Below, piece by piece: positions 1 through 12,102 of a DNA stretch of 64,000 nt. Both the position numbers and the translations under genes were made by a program. Positions within the stretch are counted from its first letter, which is position 1. The number at the start of each line of letters is the position of its first letter. Under the pieces are notes generated by a model. It ran no database searches, had not been told where the DNA came from, and saw only the letters and a list, made by a program, of their open reading frames with translations. This stretch comes from Fomes fomentarius. Lineage: Eukaryota; Basidiomycota; Agaricomycetes; Polyporales; Polyporaceae. Where the stretch lies: the NCBI GenBank assembly GCA_022606135.1, contig JABYQN010000002.1, forward strand, positions 3,348,001-3,412,000. The letters run 5' to 3'.

Positions 1-476
1 TTCGCTATGCCAAGGCGCAGCGCCGTACACATGCCATCGCCAAAGACTCGTCTGTCACAATCGTGAATGACCTGAACGTCTCTCAGTCAATGGATAAATC
101 TATGAAGCAGCTGGCCATCGGAGTTGGTGTCGCGTCGCTCTTTTTGTATATCCGGTAAGTCACAGGCAGCTCATCATCCCCCCAACTACTGAGCAATTGT
201 CCTCTGCAGAGCCATATACCGCACGATCGAGCTTGCGGACGGATTTAACGGCCGTATCATCCAGACGGAGGTTTACTTTAGTACGTGTCAGGTTGGATCC
301 TGTCGACCCGATACCTGGTTTACATCTCTTGCACAGACGTGCTCGACGGCGCAATGGTTGTGCTGGCTATGTATGCACTGAACATCTTCCACCCTGGTCG
401 TCTGCTGGATGCGGGAAGCAAACGTGCGGCGTCGGATCAGTATCTTGGCTTGAAGGAATCAGGGGCGTCTGTTTGA
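1..476 (+). CDS. RTA1-like integral membrane protein, 3' part only
   Basis: The gene enters from the left edge and only its last three exons are visible. Exon parts are about 1-154, 210-280 and 337-476, joined by introns with gtaagt/gtacgt donors. The spliced frame reads ...LFLYIR-AIYRTIELADGFNGR... and then NVLDGAMVVLAMYALNIFHPG before a stop at 474-476. The YRTIELADG-F and LNIFHPG signatures are typical of the last two membrane segments of fungal RTA1/RTM1 proteins (lipid-translocating exporter family, seven-transmembrane proteins linked to resistance to toxic lipophilic compounds). The next gene downstream is a paralogue on the same strand. Family assignment is firm; the substrate is unknown. 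Confidence 0.85.
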
Positions 477-1515
477 CGATAACAGTAGTATCTGCTCATC
501 TTTCATTCTATCTAGACATAGACATTTACATTGAAACGGACTCAGATTTGGACATTGAAAACAGTTTACCACATTCTTTAGGAGTTATATTGACTTACAA
601 TGTTCTCTTCCTCCCCAAAGTCCTAGTCTCACTGGGCTGCAGCCTGTCGACCAATTTCCTCGTCATACTCCTTGAAAGATTGCAGCAAGCCAAAAAAAAA
701 AGGGCTCGAACAGTTTGCCCATCAGTATACGAACCACTTCAAGGTTCGGGTAGAGTCATTAGAGAAACATCCAGTAAGGTCTCTCCTAAAAATTTCGCCG
801 ATCCTCCGAATTGCGTACGGATGATGTAGGCGCCGTTTCGACCATTCGGGCCGATCTTATGCACCTGTCAGCATTGCGAGTTGGTAATTGAGCTGGGACC
901 CCCATTTGTCAATGACTGCACCTTGCTACCAGAACAAAGTATACTACTCATCATGCGCATTGAGAGAAGATACAAGCGCTCTACAACCTTACATCCACAG
1001 GCTAATGACTAAGCATAACTAATTGCACGAGAAAGTAGTGCTACGGCCAGATCCCGAAAATCAACATGTCAGTTACTGAAGTGCCGGTACGCTCACTCTG
1101 CATGTGAGTCGCTTGATCAACTGCCAACCCATACTACGTTTCTCGGGTGGTTCTCCGAAACCAGAGTTGTGCCTCATAGGATCTCGGAGGCGGACCGAGG
1201 GTGGCTGTGTGAGTGCACAGTCACGGGTAATTGCGCTTATGCCATCTCCTTCAAGTTGGTTTCACTTCGACTTGGACCCATCAGTGCTGGTATTGATATC
1301 CTACTGCACTCACACCGTGTCGATGAACCTGGATGTTTGTGCGGTACTCCTCTCCGGAGGCAAGTCCGAGGTGCACAAAACGCAGTCATATCCGCAGTCC
1401 GGAGTTGCACAGGTAAAGATGGTCCATGCAACCACCCAATTTGATCGCCGCTCTGGACTGGCGACACAATAACGCATGGATTACAGGTTTTCAGTAGTGC
1501 GCGTCTCGATGGTAG
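477..1515. other. intergenic, no gene seen
   Basis: Between the two RTA1-like genes. Short open frames on both strands show no recognisable domain and overlap one another. I see only 3' flank of the first gene and promoter DNA of the second. Confidence 0.6.
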
Positions 1516-1521
1516 TATAAA
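1516..1521 (+). promoter_or_regulatory. TATA-like box of second RTA1-like gene
   Basis: A tataaa hexamer lies about 100 bp upstream of the start codon at 1620, in a plausible position for a core promoter. Assignment rests on motif and spacing only. Confidence 0.5.
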
Positions 1522-1619
1522 GACTTCAGCCCCTCTCACCCAGAGAACCTACCAACGAACCTCCCCACCCTCCGAATCGCTCCGTCCTACAGATCCCCAT
1601 CTTTTCATTGACTACTCAG

Positions 1620-3008
1620 ATGAGCTCTAACAGTAAGTGGATGAGCGTATGATGTTAGGTCCATAGATTCATTGTCAGACCCACAGGCACAGATAATGGC
1701 ACCTTCCACGTCGACCCAAACGAGCCCTTGTACGGCTATGTCCCTACAAGAAGCGTCGGCTACATCTTCCTCATTCTCTTCGTCATGACTACATGTATGC
1801 CGCTATCAACTCTAACTAAATTGCAGCAAGCTGATTACATTGACAGTGCTACACTCGTACCAAGCCGTGCGAGCGCGCTCCTGGTGGTTGATTCCTACAG
1901 TTGTGATAGCAGGTGTAGGAGAGATAGTGGGATGGGCGGCGCGGATCAAGTCCAGCTATGATCCCCTCGCGAGGATGCCGTTCATAATCCAGTGCGTTCT
2001 GCTACGATTTTGCTCATCCAAACACCCGCTCACCGGTCTTACAGGACGAGTATTCTCGTGTTGGCACCCACGCCATTCGTGGCCGCTCTCTTCATCGGTT
2101 TCGGACGGATATCGCAGCACCTCGGAGCGCAATATAGCCGTTTGAGCCCAGCGTTGTGTAAGCAACATCGTGCGGAAATCTTGTTGAATTGGACACTGAT
2201 GGGATTTCAAAGACTCGAAGATTTTCTTGACCTGCGTGCGTCATCTGCGCCGTGTCACGTAACCGCCGTTAGTGTGCTCATAGTGCATGACAGGATATTA
2301 TCTCGCTTCTCGTCCAAGGTGGTGGCGGTGGCTTAGCGGCAAGCAGCACCAATGATCCCGATAAGGCTCGTTTGGTGAGTTGAATACTGTTCATCATTCA
2401 GATATAGGGAGTCTCATGGGTGTTGGCAGGGGAGCAACATCATACTTGGTGGTCTCGTTGTCCAGATCGGTAAGTTCGTTCTGCTTCCTCGAAATGCAGC
2501 CGTCCCCTGAGTTTGGGGATCATTGCAGTGTCGATGTCTTTCTTCGTCCTCTTCATGGCTGAGTACGCCTGGCGCCGGGCTAAGGACCGACCCTTCCACA
2601 AGACAGTGCACGACACCAGCGAGGGTGCAATGGACCGTCACATGAAGATGCTTATTGCCGGCATCTGCATCAGCACTGTGCTCATCTATATCCGGTGGGT
2701 ACATACAGCGTCATGAGGGTATCCACTGCCTTCCTGACCGCGGTACCCGCAGGTCTGTCTACCGTATCATCGAGTTCGCCGACGGCTTCAATGGTACCGT
2801 CGCCCACAACCAAGTCCTCTTCAGTGCGTACTCGTAGATTTGATCGTCGGCAGTCGTGCGTGCTAACCATCAATACCCAGATGTCTTCGATGGCATGATG
2901 GTAACACTTGCGATGTATACACTCAACTTCATGCACCCTGGTCAGCTCTTACTCGCAACTCGCACCACGCAAAGTTACGCCCTGACAGAGACTGCTGGTT
3001 TGTACTGA
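1620..3008 (+). CDS. RTA1-like integral membrane protein
   Basis: A complete paralogue of the preceding gene, with about eight short introns. The first exon codes MSSN plus one base before a gtaagt donor at 1634. Later exons carry DPNEPLYGYVPTRSVGYIF, TVLHSYQAVRARSWWLIP, GEIVGWAARI, FGRISQHLG, NIILGGLVVQI, EYAWRRAKD, YRIIEFADGFNGTVAHNQV and finally LAMYTLNFMHPGQLL before TGA at 3006-3008. These blocks follow the order seen in RTA1-family seven-transmembrane proteins. The predicted product is roughly 300 residues, of normal family length, and should sit in the plasma or an internal membrane. The adjacent homologous gene suggests tandem duplication. Exact borders of the exons near 1800-1840 and 2150-2300 are uncertain. 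Confidence 0.85.
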
Positions 3009-3206
3009 GAGGTTAATCGTGGTCTCTGATATCGGACATAATGTTCTCCTGTCGACTTCCCCTGGCTTATTCTCTGCAACCATATTAGATTATCACATGG
3101 TCACGACGCGGACTCTCAACACTGCGGGCGCTACTATGTGTAATATTAGATACTTGCCCAATATAGCTAGCTACACATTAGCATCTTGAACCCATTGTCC
3201 CGGACC

Positions 3207-3894
3207 ATGACCCACCTCACGCTCATCGTCGCTGCCACGCGTACGAACGGCATCGGACAGAATGCACAGCTGCCTTGGAGGCTTGCGAAGGAGATGGCGT
3301 ACTTCAAACGCGTTACTACAACCGCACCGGACGGATCGATGAATGCACTGATCATGGGAAGGAACACTTGGGAGAGCATCCCGCAAAGATTCAGACCGCT
3401 GGCAAAGCGACTGAACATCGTGATCAGCAGTAATCAACAATACGAGCTGTGAGCACAGTGCGTTCATCATGGGCGGTGAAGATGCTCAACAAAGCGACAG
3501 GATGCCCTCGGATGCGACCACTCCTTGCGTACCAGTGTACCTAGACTCCAACCTAGACTCAGCACTGGAGAGACTCTCGCAGCCGCAATTACTGCAAGTT
3601 GCGATCCATCGTTCATTCGTCATCGGGGGTGCTTCCCTCTACCGCGACACACTAGCACTCCCTCCGACTGCAAATTCGTTCGTGGATCGCGTGCTCCTTA
3701 CACGTATACTCTCACCGGCATTCGAGGGCTGCGACGTGTTCATGCCAGACTTCGTTGCAAAGGCAGTGGGCGATTCTCGACCATGGCGGCAGGTGTCGCA
3801 TACTGAGCTGCAAGAGTGGGTTGGGTTCGATGTTGCTGCTGGGATGCAGGAGGAGAACGGAGTGCAATACGAGTATCAGATGTGGGTGCGGTAG
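3207..3894 (+). CDS. DFR1: dihydrofolate reductase
   Basis: Reduces dihydrofolate to tetrahydrofolate with NADPH, supplying one-carbon units for thymidylate and purine synthesis. Exon 1 (3207-3448) begins [17 protein letters not shown] and contains the NGIG-x4-LPW substrate and cofactor segment, the acidic residue in LAKEMAYF and the [10 protein letters not shown] motif. A 52-nt intron (3449-3500, gtgagc...gacag) is phase 2. Exon 2 (3501-3894) continues with [11 protein letters not shown] (the conserved GG nucleotide loop), DRVLLTRI and the C-terminal YEYQMWVR. The product is 211 residues, normal for fungal DHFR. The ATG at 3207 is chosen because homologous residues start directly after it. 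It converges with the bL36m gene, the two stop codons lying about 100 bp apart. Confidence 0.95.
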
Positions 3895-3992
3895 CTTCGC
3901 AAACGGAGGGTTTTCGAGATGCTATTACGTGATGTTGAGTGTACGTAGAAGAGTGCGTCGAGATGGTGTGGGAGTGGGTGAGAACCCAGACT

Positions 3993-4300
3993 TCAGCCTT
4001 GTCGCTGTAGGCCATGTCAGTCCACTGACCTCGCACGCAGACAATCAGGGTACGTACCTGCTTGTGTTTTGGGTTTTTTGAACAGATGATGTAGACCCTC
4101 CCCTTCCGCTTTACCACACTACAGCCGTCGCACATGACCTTGACTGAAGCCCTAACTTTCATTCCCCTTGCCAGGACCACACTTGCTGCGGGTTGAGCGG
4201 AGGGCGCGTGATGAGGATGGTGAAGATGCGAGTGTGGTAGAGATGCCGGCCTGAAGCGCGACAAGAGCGGACGGCTGGAGGCGAGGAGTGCGCGCAACAT
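3993..4300 (-). CDS. RTC6: mitochondrial large-subunit ribosomal protein bL36m
   Basis: Exon 1 (4058-4300) encodes a serine- and arginine-rich presequence of about 46 residues followed by [27 protein letters not shown] and NPKHKQ. This is the bL36 zinc ribbon with its C-x2-C and later C and H ligands. A 53-nt intron (4005-4057) is followed by a 12-nt last exon (3993-4004) that reads R-Q-G-stop, giving the universal HKQRQG ending. Without the splice the frame runs on into unrelated sequence. The total is 84 residues. The presequence predicts import into mitochondria and assembly into the 54S subunit. The ATG at 4300 is the first in frame and begins the presequence. Confidence 0.93.
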
Positions 4301-4554
4301 GACGGTTCGACGAGCACCGAATACTGGATGAGCCACTTGGCCAAGTCTAGCTTTGGCGCCCGGTCAGCGAAAGCCACACGGCATCCAAATCCGGCCGGAG
4401 GGATGGGCGTCTTGGGCTTTAACTGCCTTGGACCGGGCAAGGATGGCGACCTGTCACTTTCCGCTGTCCACTGTCGCTATCAACGATATCCTACTCTCTA
4501 CCTTCATGCCGCTACCTGCACCATAATTCTTGCAGACGTTTTTGGATCTCACAA

Positions 4555-5964
4555 ATGTCAGGACATCTCTCTCTCGTCCGTCTGGGAGGAAGACCCGCCG
4601 TAGGCCTCTTCATAGTTTGTTTATTCGCGTTTGTGGCGGAAACTCAGCTATCGCAGGCGAGCAACTGTTTCGATATGCCGTCAGAATTGAATCTCACGTC
4701 TTGGTCAGTATGTTCAATCGAGCCTAGGGTTCAATCAGCCGTACCTTATCTTGTGAGCAGTTGACTGCCATATCGCGCGACGAGTGGACTGCTGACAAGC
4801 CTACAGCTATGCTGTACACTCAGCATTCGCGATGTCGTTCCCCCTCCACCTCATTTATTTGACTACAACAACCCGACATTCTATCACATCGCTACGGAAG
4901 AGCCTTGGTGACGCCGTACGACGTCATCTATCCCCCAAATCCACCCCCGATACATCACTGTCATCACCAACCCCCGCATGGGGGTTCCTACGCCTCAGTC
5001 TATTGCTTACCGCTGGCATGACCTTGCCATCCTTGTTCTGGTTCATGGCGGTTGCTTTAGCCCCGTGAGTCATGCAGCTTGCTCGGAACGTTCACTATAA
5101 CCAATGCATACAGAGTGACTGATGTGACTGCACTTTGGAACACGAACGCGTTCTTCGCGTACCTCTTCGCGGTCTTCTTGTCAGGCGCCGAGTGGGATGC
5201 TAGGCGACTTCTTGCGGTGCTCATCGCTACCACAGGAGCTCTTGCAGTTGTCTATGGCGGGTCGACCGTTGGGGTTGACGAGGCCGGTTCATCAATCGAG
5301 TCGTCGCAGCGAGGCCACAAGTCGCCTTTTCTTGGCGACTTGTTGACCCTCGCAGCGTCGGTTATGTACGGAGCATACCAGGTGCTATACAAGCTGTACG
5401 CTGCACTTCCTGACGATCCAGAGGTACAATCCGATGCCGCGTACGCTCCGTTGGCTCGCTCTGCTGAGGAGACATACGAAGATGTCGAGAGTACGGGTAC
5501 GACGGGTACGGAAGAGGACGTCATTCGCCCTCTTCCTTTCGGCCTCTATCCCAACATGCTGACATCTGCGATCGGAATTAGCACACTGCTGTTCCTCTGG
5601 ATTCCTATCCCCGTCCTAAACGTCATGGACATCGAACCTTTCGAACTTCCACATAACCTACTCACGTATTGCGTGATACTCGGGATCGCCTTCTCCGGCT
5701 CCGTTTTCAATGCTGGGTTCATGGTATGTTCTTCGCTCGACTTCTTACGTTCGCGTACCTGAACCGGTTTGGTAGGTCCTCCTCGGAGTATGGGGTCCCA
5801 TTGTGGTCTCTGTGGGAAGCCTGCTCACCATTGTTCTCGTCTTTCTATCGGACATGATCTTTGGCGGTGCGGTGGATACGCTCACCGTCTGGAGCGTGCT
5901 AGGTTGCAGTTCCATCGTCGTGGCTTTCGCCATTCTGGCGTATGACATGGCAAGCGGGAGGTAG
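4555..5964 (+). CDS. DMT-superfamily (EamA/SLC35F-like) membrane transporter
   Basis: There are four exons: 4555-4703, 4807-5064, 5114-5723 and 5776-5964. All phases agree and give 401 residues. About ten hydrophobic segments are visible, starting with GLFIVCLFAFVAETQL, then HSAFAMSFPLHLIYL, LPSLFWFMAVALAPVTDVTALWNTNAFF, GDLLTLAASVMYGAYQVLYK and the last pair VLLGVWGPIVVSVGSLLT and SSIVVAFAILAYDM. The ALWNTNAFFAYLFA stretch and the two-fold EamA layout are typical of fungal DMT transporters related to SLC35F and vacuolar or mitochondrial thiamine-type carriers. A central hydrophilic acidic loop lies near residues 220-265. The substrate cannot be read from sequence. Confidence 0.85.
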
Positions 5965-7345
5965 CTCGTGGATGATAGATGGATGTATGTACCCCAAGGC
6001 CGTCGACCGGATGGATGAGTGAACAATGCTGATGCCCTTGTCCTTCACAAGCTCCCTAAGTACCAGGTACAGCCCTTATCCTGCGTCTCCCTACCAGATA
6101 CAACCCACATTATTCCTCAATAATATCCACATGACACTATTCTCACAACTCGATAATAACCTGACTCGCCGCTGTTTCGCACTGATACAGTTTCGTGTGT
6201 ACTGGAGACAGCAAATTTCAGTCAAGGCCATCAGCGCACAACAGGCGCCTGCGGTTTGTCCCAGTTTGGGCGCAATACGCAACATGACGACATCTCTTCT
6301 CTAGCTTGCTGTGCTACATCCTCTCGTAGCCGAATTGCGCACCGCGTGCCACGAAGGCTCACAAAACTTGTGCGAGGCTGCATGTGCAGGGCCGAGCTCA
6401 TACTCAATCTTCCCCCCATCGCACGTACCCGGGTCGGCGATAGTGGCACACGGTACTACTTGTCGGTGTTCCTCGGAGAAGTCGAAGAACCTGGTGCATG
6501 CAGCATTGCCAAGCCTAATCGAAGCACATAACACATGAAAGGGCACATGGGGCCTATGTGGGCCGTGGCTGCAGTAGGTAAACTGTCCAGCGCATGCGCA
6601 AAAGGTTGCAGATAGATCTAAATGACGGGGGAGTACCTCTTGGTCTCTGGCCAGTCGACAATCAGGATTGCGTTGGTTCTCGACGGGTGGGATCAGTCGC
6701 TGCCCTGATCATCCGGTGCGATGCTGTGATGTTCGGGGTGGGGTAAGCTTCAAATCCTTCTACAGTGAAGTGCCAGCTCTGACGATGATGTTCTCTATCC
6801 ATATACAGCTTTTGCACCGTTTATATCCTGGCTATTGAGAGTCACCCGGCGGCATGCACTGTTGCACGTGTGGAAGATTACCTGCATGGGCCAGTCATTT
6901 CACCACCCATACTCTCACGGGACCATGTACAGAGGTTATAAGGGTCGACAAACTGCAATCTCCGCTGGGTATCGGAGGCGAACCTTGCCAGAAGCGGTAC
7001 ACTTCTCGGACCCTTCTCTAGATTTCTCCGTGATGTACAGTGGTTCCTCCTGCGCGTTGCCATGTATCGCCATCTGACCCATATTCGAGCGCGTCAGCCT
7101 TCGTCTGCGCGTATTGCGGCATGCAGCACGTCAACGTCGTTCGTTCGAGCACGAATCAGGGTACAACACCGAAGTCGGGTGCTCTCTCGTTATCAAACTT
7201 GGTTGTTGCGACATTGCTGCCAAGCGGGAACCCTGTATAGTTGCTCGGTTTGCGACTGCTACACTTGCACAACGCATGTCTACAGACACGAGGACACCTT
7301 TCAACTAACCGCTCGCACCTCAGTTGCGACGGAGGTCGTTAGAGG
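5965..7345. other. intergenic, no gene seen
   Basis: About 1.4 kb between the transporter and the protease gene. Overlapping short frames on both strands lack any domain or consistent splice structure. It probably contains the transporter 3' region and a long upstream region of the protease gene. Confidence 0.5.
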
Positions 7346-7352
7346 TATAAAA
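7346..7352 (+). promoter_or_regulatory. TATA box of subtilase gene
   Basis: A clean tataaaa heptamer lies 98 bp before the ATG at 7450. It suits a secreted, probably inducible hydrolase gene. Confidence 0.7.
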
Positions 7353-7449
7353 GGGTGCTGTTCTACCGCTAGCAACCTCAGTGCTCCCCCCGGTGTACTA
7401 CCAGCCTCACAGCTACCCGCTCAGCTCTCGTTCTTCAGTGCTCTCAGCT

Positions 7450-9077
7450 ATGCAGCTCTTCGCCGTCGTCTCTACCGCCCTCGCGCTTCTCATCGCCCCC
7501 GTCCTCGGTGCGCCCTCCGCGCAGCTGAAGACGGTTGAGAAGTTCGCCGGCCAGACCAAGCCAAACTCCTACATCGTCAAGCTCAAGAGCGGTGCCTCCA
7601 AGGACTCTGCCATCGCCTCCCTCCAGACCGAGCATGGCGAGTCTGCACAGATCACCCATAGCGAGTGGCAGGGCGACGTCCTCCACGGCTTTGCTGGTGC
7701 GTACAAAGCATCGCGGCCGACAGTCTATCGGTGATGCGACCCTCGGACAGTCGAGCAGACGCTGATCTGCACTTCGCTGTATAGGTACCTTCGGAAAGGA
7801 CGCTCTTAACGCGCTCCGCGCCAACCCCGACGTTGAGTCCATCGTCGAGGACGGTATCGTCAGCATCTTCGCGACTCAGTGAGATACCGGCGTATTATCG
7901 TATCTCTTGCTCCTGGCTAACTCCTCGATTTTTCGCGCTCTCAGGACCAACGCTCCCTGGGGCCTCCAGCGCATCACCCAGACCGCGAAGCTGAGCAACC
8001 AGGATGCGAGCGCACGCACCTTCACCTACACCTACGATGACACCGCCGGATCTGGCGTTGACATCTACATCGTTGACACTGGTATCTTCACTAACCACGT
8101 GAGTGTCCCGAGGACAAGCATGTTCGGCAGGGCTGCCTCTGACCATTCCCAAACAGTCCGACTTCGGCGGCCGTGCCCGCTGGGGCAAGACCTTCGGTGG
8201 CTACGCCGACCAGGACGGCCACGGCCACGGTACCCACGTCGCGTGAGTCCGAGCTTGAGACCTCAATACTCACAATCACTGATGGCAAGCCTCCAGTGGT
8301 ACTGCTGCTGGCACCACCTTCGGTGTTGCCAAGAAGGCCAGCCTCATCGCTGTCAAGGTCCTCTCCGATGGCGGCTCTGGCACCGTCTCCGACATCGTCT
8401 CTGGTCTCGACTGGATTTCCCAGCAGGTTGATGCCAGCGGCAAGCCCTCGATCGCTAGCTTGAGCTTGGGCGGAGGTGCTTCGACCGCTCTCGACAACGC
8501 TGTCACTGCTGTAAGTTATTTCTCATGGCCAACACACGTGCAATTACTCAGTCGCACACTACAGCTCACCCAGAAAGGCATCCACGTCACCGTCGCCGCT
8601 GGTAACAGCAACACCGATGCCAGCTCGACTTCCCCCGCTCGTGCTGCTGGTATCGTCACCGTCGGTGCCGCTACGATCGCCGATGCCCGCGCGTCCTTCT
8701 CCAACTACGGTTCCGTCGTCGAGATCTTCGCGCCTGGCCAGAACGTCATCTCTGCCTGGATTGGCAGCACCAGCGTGAGTATCTGCTTGAGTATCTGTTG
8801 TGCTGTTGTGCAGTCTCTCACACGCACTGCAGGCCACCAACAGCGTCTCCGGCACCTCGCAGGCCACCCCCCACGTCGCTGGTCTCATTGCCTACCTCAT
8901 TGGCCGTGACGGCAACGCCAGCCCTGCCGCTATCTCTGCCAAGCTCCAGCAGCTCTCCACCAAGGGTGCTCTCTCCAGCATCCGTGAGTAAACCTGCTGC
9001 GCACCGTCCTCGTCTTCCAGCTAAACGGTCTACTCTTTCTAGCCTCCGGTACCATCAACGACCTCCTCCACAACTAA
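7450..9077 (+). CDS. secreted subtilisin-like serine protease (S8, proteinase K type)
   Basis: There are eight exons: 7450-7696, 7785-7878, 7945-8098, 8157-8242, 8297-8510, 8565-8774, 8833-8983 and 9043-9077. They sum to 1191 nt, or 396 residues. A signal peptide (MQLFAVVSTALALLIAPVLG) precedes an I9 propeptide inhibitor domain (NSYIVKLK to VESIVEDG). The mature S8 domain begins near TNAPWGLQRI. The catalytic Asp is in YIVDTG, His in GHGTHVAG (split by an intron) and Ser in GTSQATPHVAG; the oxyanion Asn is in VAAGNSN. The serine motif has Gln where most family members have Met (GTSMA), which proteinase K relatives tolerate. The product is a secreted endopeptidase for extracellular protein degradation. 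Confidence 0.95.
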
Positions 9078-9896
9078 GAACGTCAAGGAGGCCGGAAACT
9101 CTGCATAGACTTCGATCGGTCCGCGGAACGCGCGCAGCTCGGGCTCGCGGTGCGGGGGATTAGAGTGTACTCGGTTTTTATGATATCTAAAGAAAGGTTC
9201 TTGCGGTTCACGGTCACGAGTCTTGGGATGGATGATGTTTGCTTCTTGTACAATGGTGCATTGAATGGAATGTGGCTCTTAGAACAACTTCTTGTCGAGT
9301 TCGGCCCGAGGGATGTCCGAGCAACTTCCAAGCCCGTTCAGTTCACAGACAGCATCCAGTTTGTTCGGGTGTGCCGACTTCTCGGATATATCGTTCCGCA
9401 GGCCGAGGGGCAGCCTTGGTGCAAGGTGGATAAGTGCCATTTTGCAAAAGATGGGAGGGGGAGACATGACTATAGCACAGATGGGCTGGAGGGCAACCAC
9501 GACCTGATGAAGGAGCGAGCGGAGTAAACAGAGAGACATGGACAAACGAATGATGGCGTGCGTACAGACGAAGGGACCGTAACTATGAAATGCAAAAAAG
9601 CAGCGCGTGTACAGAGAGAGGACAGTCCGTAATCCCAGAGAATTGCCAGCAGCACGAAAGAGACGAGTGATGAAAAGATATCTTAAGTTAGACGAGCCGA
9701 GACCGACGGGCGTCGCGTGCGCAGACGATCGTCGTGCCTCCCCTTCTCCGAGGGCTTGCCGGTCTAACTCGGCGGGGCGGTAACCCGCGCCCTCAAGGGA
9801 GGTCACGATCGTCCGAGCGTAGACGTCGATGAAGCACTCCGACAGCGATTATACTCATATAGACCTCCCTCCGAGAACGATATATCATGACGTAGG
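9078..9896. other. intergenic between convergent genes
   Basis: Holds the 3' regions of the subtilase (plus) and the PPZ phosphatase (minus). Open frames here are short and unlike known proteins. No RNA gene or repeat was recognised. Confidence 0.5.
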
Positions 9897-11565
9897 TCAA
9901 GTCGTGGTGGCCATCATGCTATGGAGATGCGGTCAGCGCAATTAGAGGCTGTGATGACGAGGGGCAGATAGCGCACCTCTTCCGCTTGGCCTTCGTCATC
10001 TCTTTTCGTAGGGCGGGCCCGTCTAAGGGTTTGAGGAGCTCGAATGCGCAGAGCAACTCTTCTGACACACTATTTTTGACATGACGTGAGAAAGGAGTGC
10101 TGATCATTGAAGATGAAAGAACGCAAACCTCATGCACGCCCCATAATTGTCGAATTCTGCATCGTTGCGTTGAGAAGCGTGTTGACAAAGCAAGGTAAAA
10201 ATGACTCACCTCCGCAGTAATTGGGTGCGCTGAATACGGTGACCAGCGTTCTGTCGTTCCAGAACTCGTACCCATCCTCCACGACCATGTGCGCTCGGCA
10301 TATGAGGTCCATGTCATATCGCACCAAGAAGTCGTTGATTACGGCCTTCCCGAAACAATAGCTGACCCCACGCTCGTTGTCCTCCCAGTCCACGGCGGTG
10401 TCGGAAGGATCCGACCATAGAAGGTCGTTGAGAAGACCGTAGTCAGGGACATCTGTCGGCCGTTGTATCCGCTTGATCTCCTCCATGGAATGTAGGGATG
10501 GGGATAGACCACCATGAACGCAAAAGATCTTCGACGCGACGATGGCAGCAATGGGGAGACAATTGAAGACATCGATGAATGTCTTCCACGTCTTCAAATT
10601 ACACCGTCGTTTGCATTCGTCGTAGAAGCCGTAAACTGGAAGCGTCAGATGAAGGGATAAGCCGCGAGAGCGAAAGCTGGCGACGTACCTCGCGTAACAT
10701 TTGCGCACTCGTGATTACCACGAAGCAGGAAAAAATTCTCGGGATACTTTATCTTATAGCAAAGCAAAAGGAGGATGGTCTCGAGACTCTGCTTTCCTCT
10801 GTCCACGTAGTCGCCAAGGAAGAGGTAGTTTGCCGCTGGTGGGAACCCGCACATCTCGAACAGTCGGATGAGGTCCGAGTACTGCCCGTGCACGTCACCT
10901 ACGATCTTGACTGGTGGCGAAAGCTCAATGAGGGTCGGCTGGCTGAGGAAGACTTCGCGCGCAGCTTGGCAAATGGCAACGATCTCGGCGTTCTTGAGAC
11001 AGAGCGACTTGCTCACTTTGCCCGTATACCCGACGTCCAGCAACCTCTGGATCATGTCATCTATATCCACCTGCTTCAGACCCTCCTTGCCTTTGGCTCC
11101 CAGACTGGTGGGGTCGCTCGCTGGAAAACTTGTGGCGGACCCTGGTGTGGGGTAGCCTGGGGAAGTGGAGAGAATGGTGTGTGTGATAGGAATATCGAGC
11201 GGAGCGGGCTTGCCATGTACTGGCGGTGAGGAGTGGGGCGAGGAGGGCTTGGGTGACGCTCCGGAGAGGGCGTCACTAGGATAACTGCCTGGAGAACCTG
11301 GCGGTCGTGAACCACTCCCATTGGGGGTGACCGTGCCGCCCTCGGGATTGGTGATAGTCATGGCGGGCGTACCTGGACTTGCCGCACCCGCATTGTGACC
11401 GTTTCCTTGACTGGAGGCATCGTGAGGTGCAGTAGCGCGCGAGAGGCTCCCTTGGGGCGTGTCGTTGTCGGCACCCTGGGCATCAGGAGCCAGTGCGTCG
11501 CCGTTGACGTCCTTGTCCTTGTCTTTGCCAGCCTTCTTCGACTTTTTGGACTGCTGTTGGCCCAT
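9897..11565 (-). CDS. PPZ1: PPZ-type serine/threonine protein phosphatase
   Basis: The ATG at 11565 begins [11 protein letters not shown], an N-myristoylation-type start as in PPZ phosphatases. A Ser/Pro/Gly-rich tail of about 160 residues precedes the PP1-like catalytic core: [55 protein letters not shown] and SAPNYCGEFDN, all metal and catalytic signatures intact. Exons on the minus strand are 11565-10689, 10635-10210, 10156-10129, 10069-9977 and probably 9918-9897. The last intron (9919-9976) has a good branch site and gives the C-terminus KRKSMMATTT. Without it, translation would end at 9919 after a different tail. In yeasts PPZ enzymes act on salt tolerance, cation homeostasis and cell integrity. 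Confidence 0.92.
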
Positions 11566-12102
11566 AGGAAGAGCAGAAGCGGGTTTGGAGGGAGAGCCGG
11601 GCTGGGGAGACTGAGACCTGGTCCTCGAGAGCCGAGAAGTGAATACGGAGAGGAGTGTTGGCGCCAGCTTGACGGTTGGTGTTGGGTGTGACACTGAAAC
11701 GGTGGGAAGCGTTTACGGGGGTATGAAGGCGTCGTAAAACGTGAAAGTATGGTACACAATCGCCAGGACTCGAGGACGGGGAGGACACGAACGGGGACGG
11801 GGACGAGGTCGACGCAAGAGCCAACAACTCAACTCCTCCAACACGGCCAGATCCTTGTTTGGGCGATTGTTTGCTGCACCGCTCCCGTTTATCCATCCTT
11901 GGCGTCCCAACACACCAGCCATTCTCACCATCTCTCTTGGCGCACAGATCGTCATTCTCATTGTACACTATCATACGATCCACATACTACCAGTCGTCGC
12001 ATGGGGGCTCTGTCATTTTGATGCAGTCATACCACATGGGAAAGCAAATATACCATAACCACGTCCCCAGTCGTCGCAGCGCCGCAGCCGCACACTCGCC
12101 AC
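11566..12102. other. intergenic: PPZ upstream region and uS17 3' flank
   Basis: Overlapping frames on both strands lack recognisable domains. The GA/CT-rich part next to 11600-11850 fits the 5' UTR and promoter of the phosphatase gene. Confidence 0.5.

Noticed and set aside
9949..9976. Very short (28 nt) intron at the end of the PPZ gene
   Set aside because: Shorter than any other intron in the window; the 58-nt alternative 9919-9976 has a proper branch site and acceptor.
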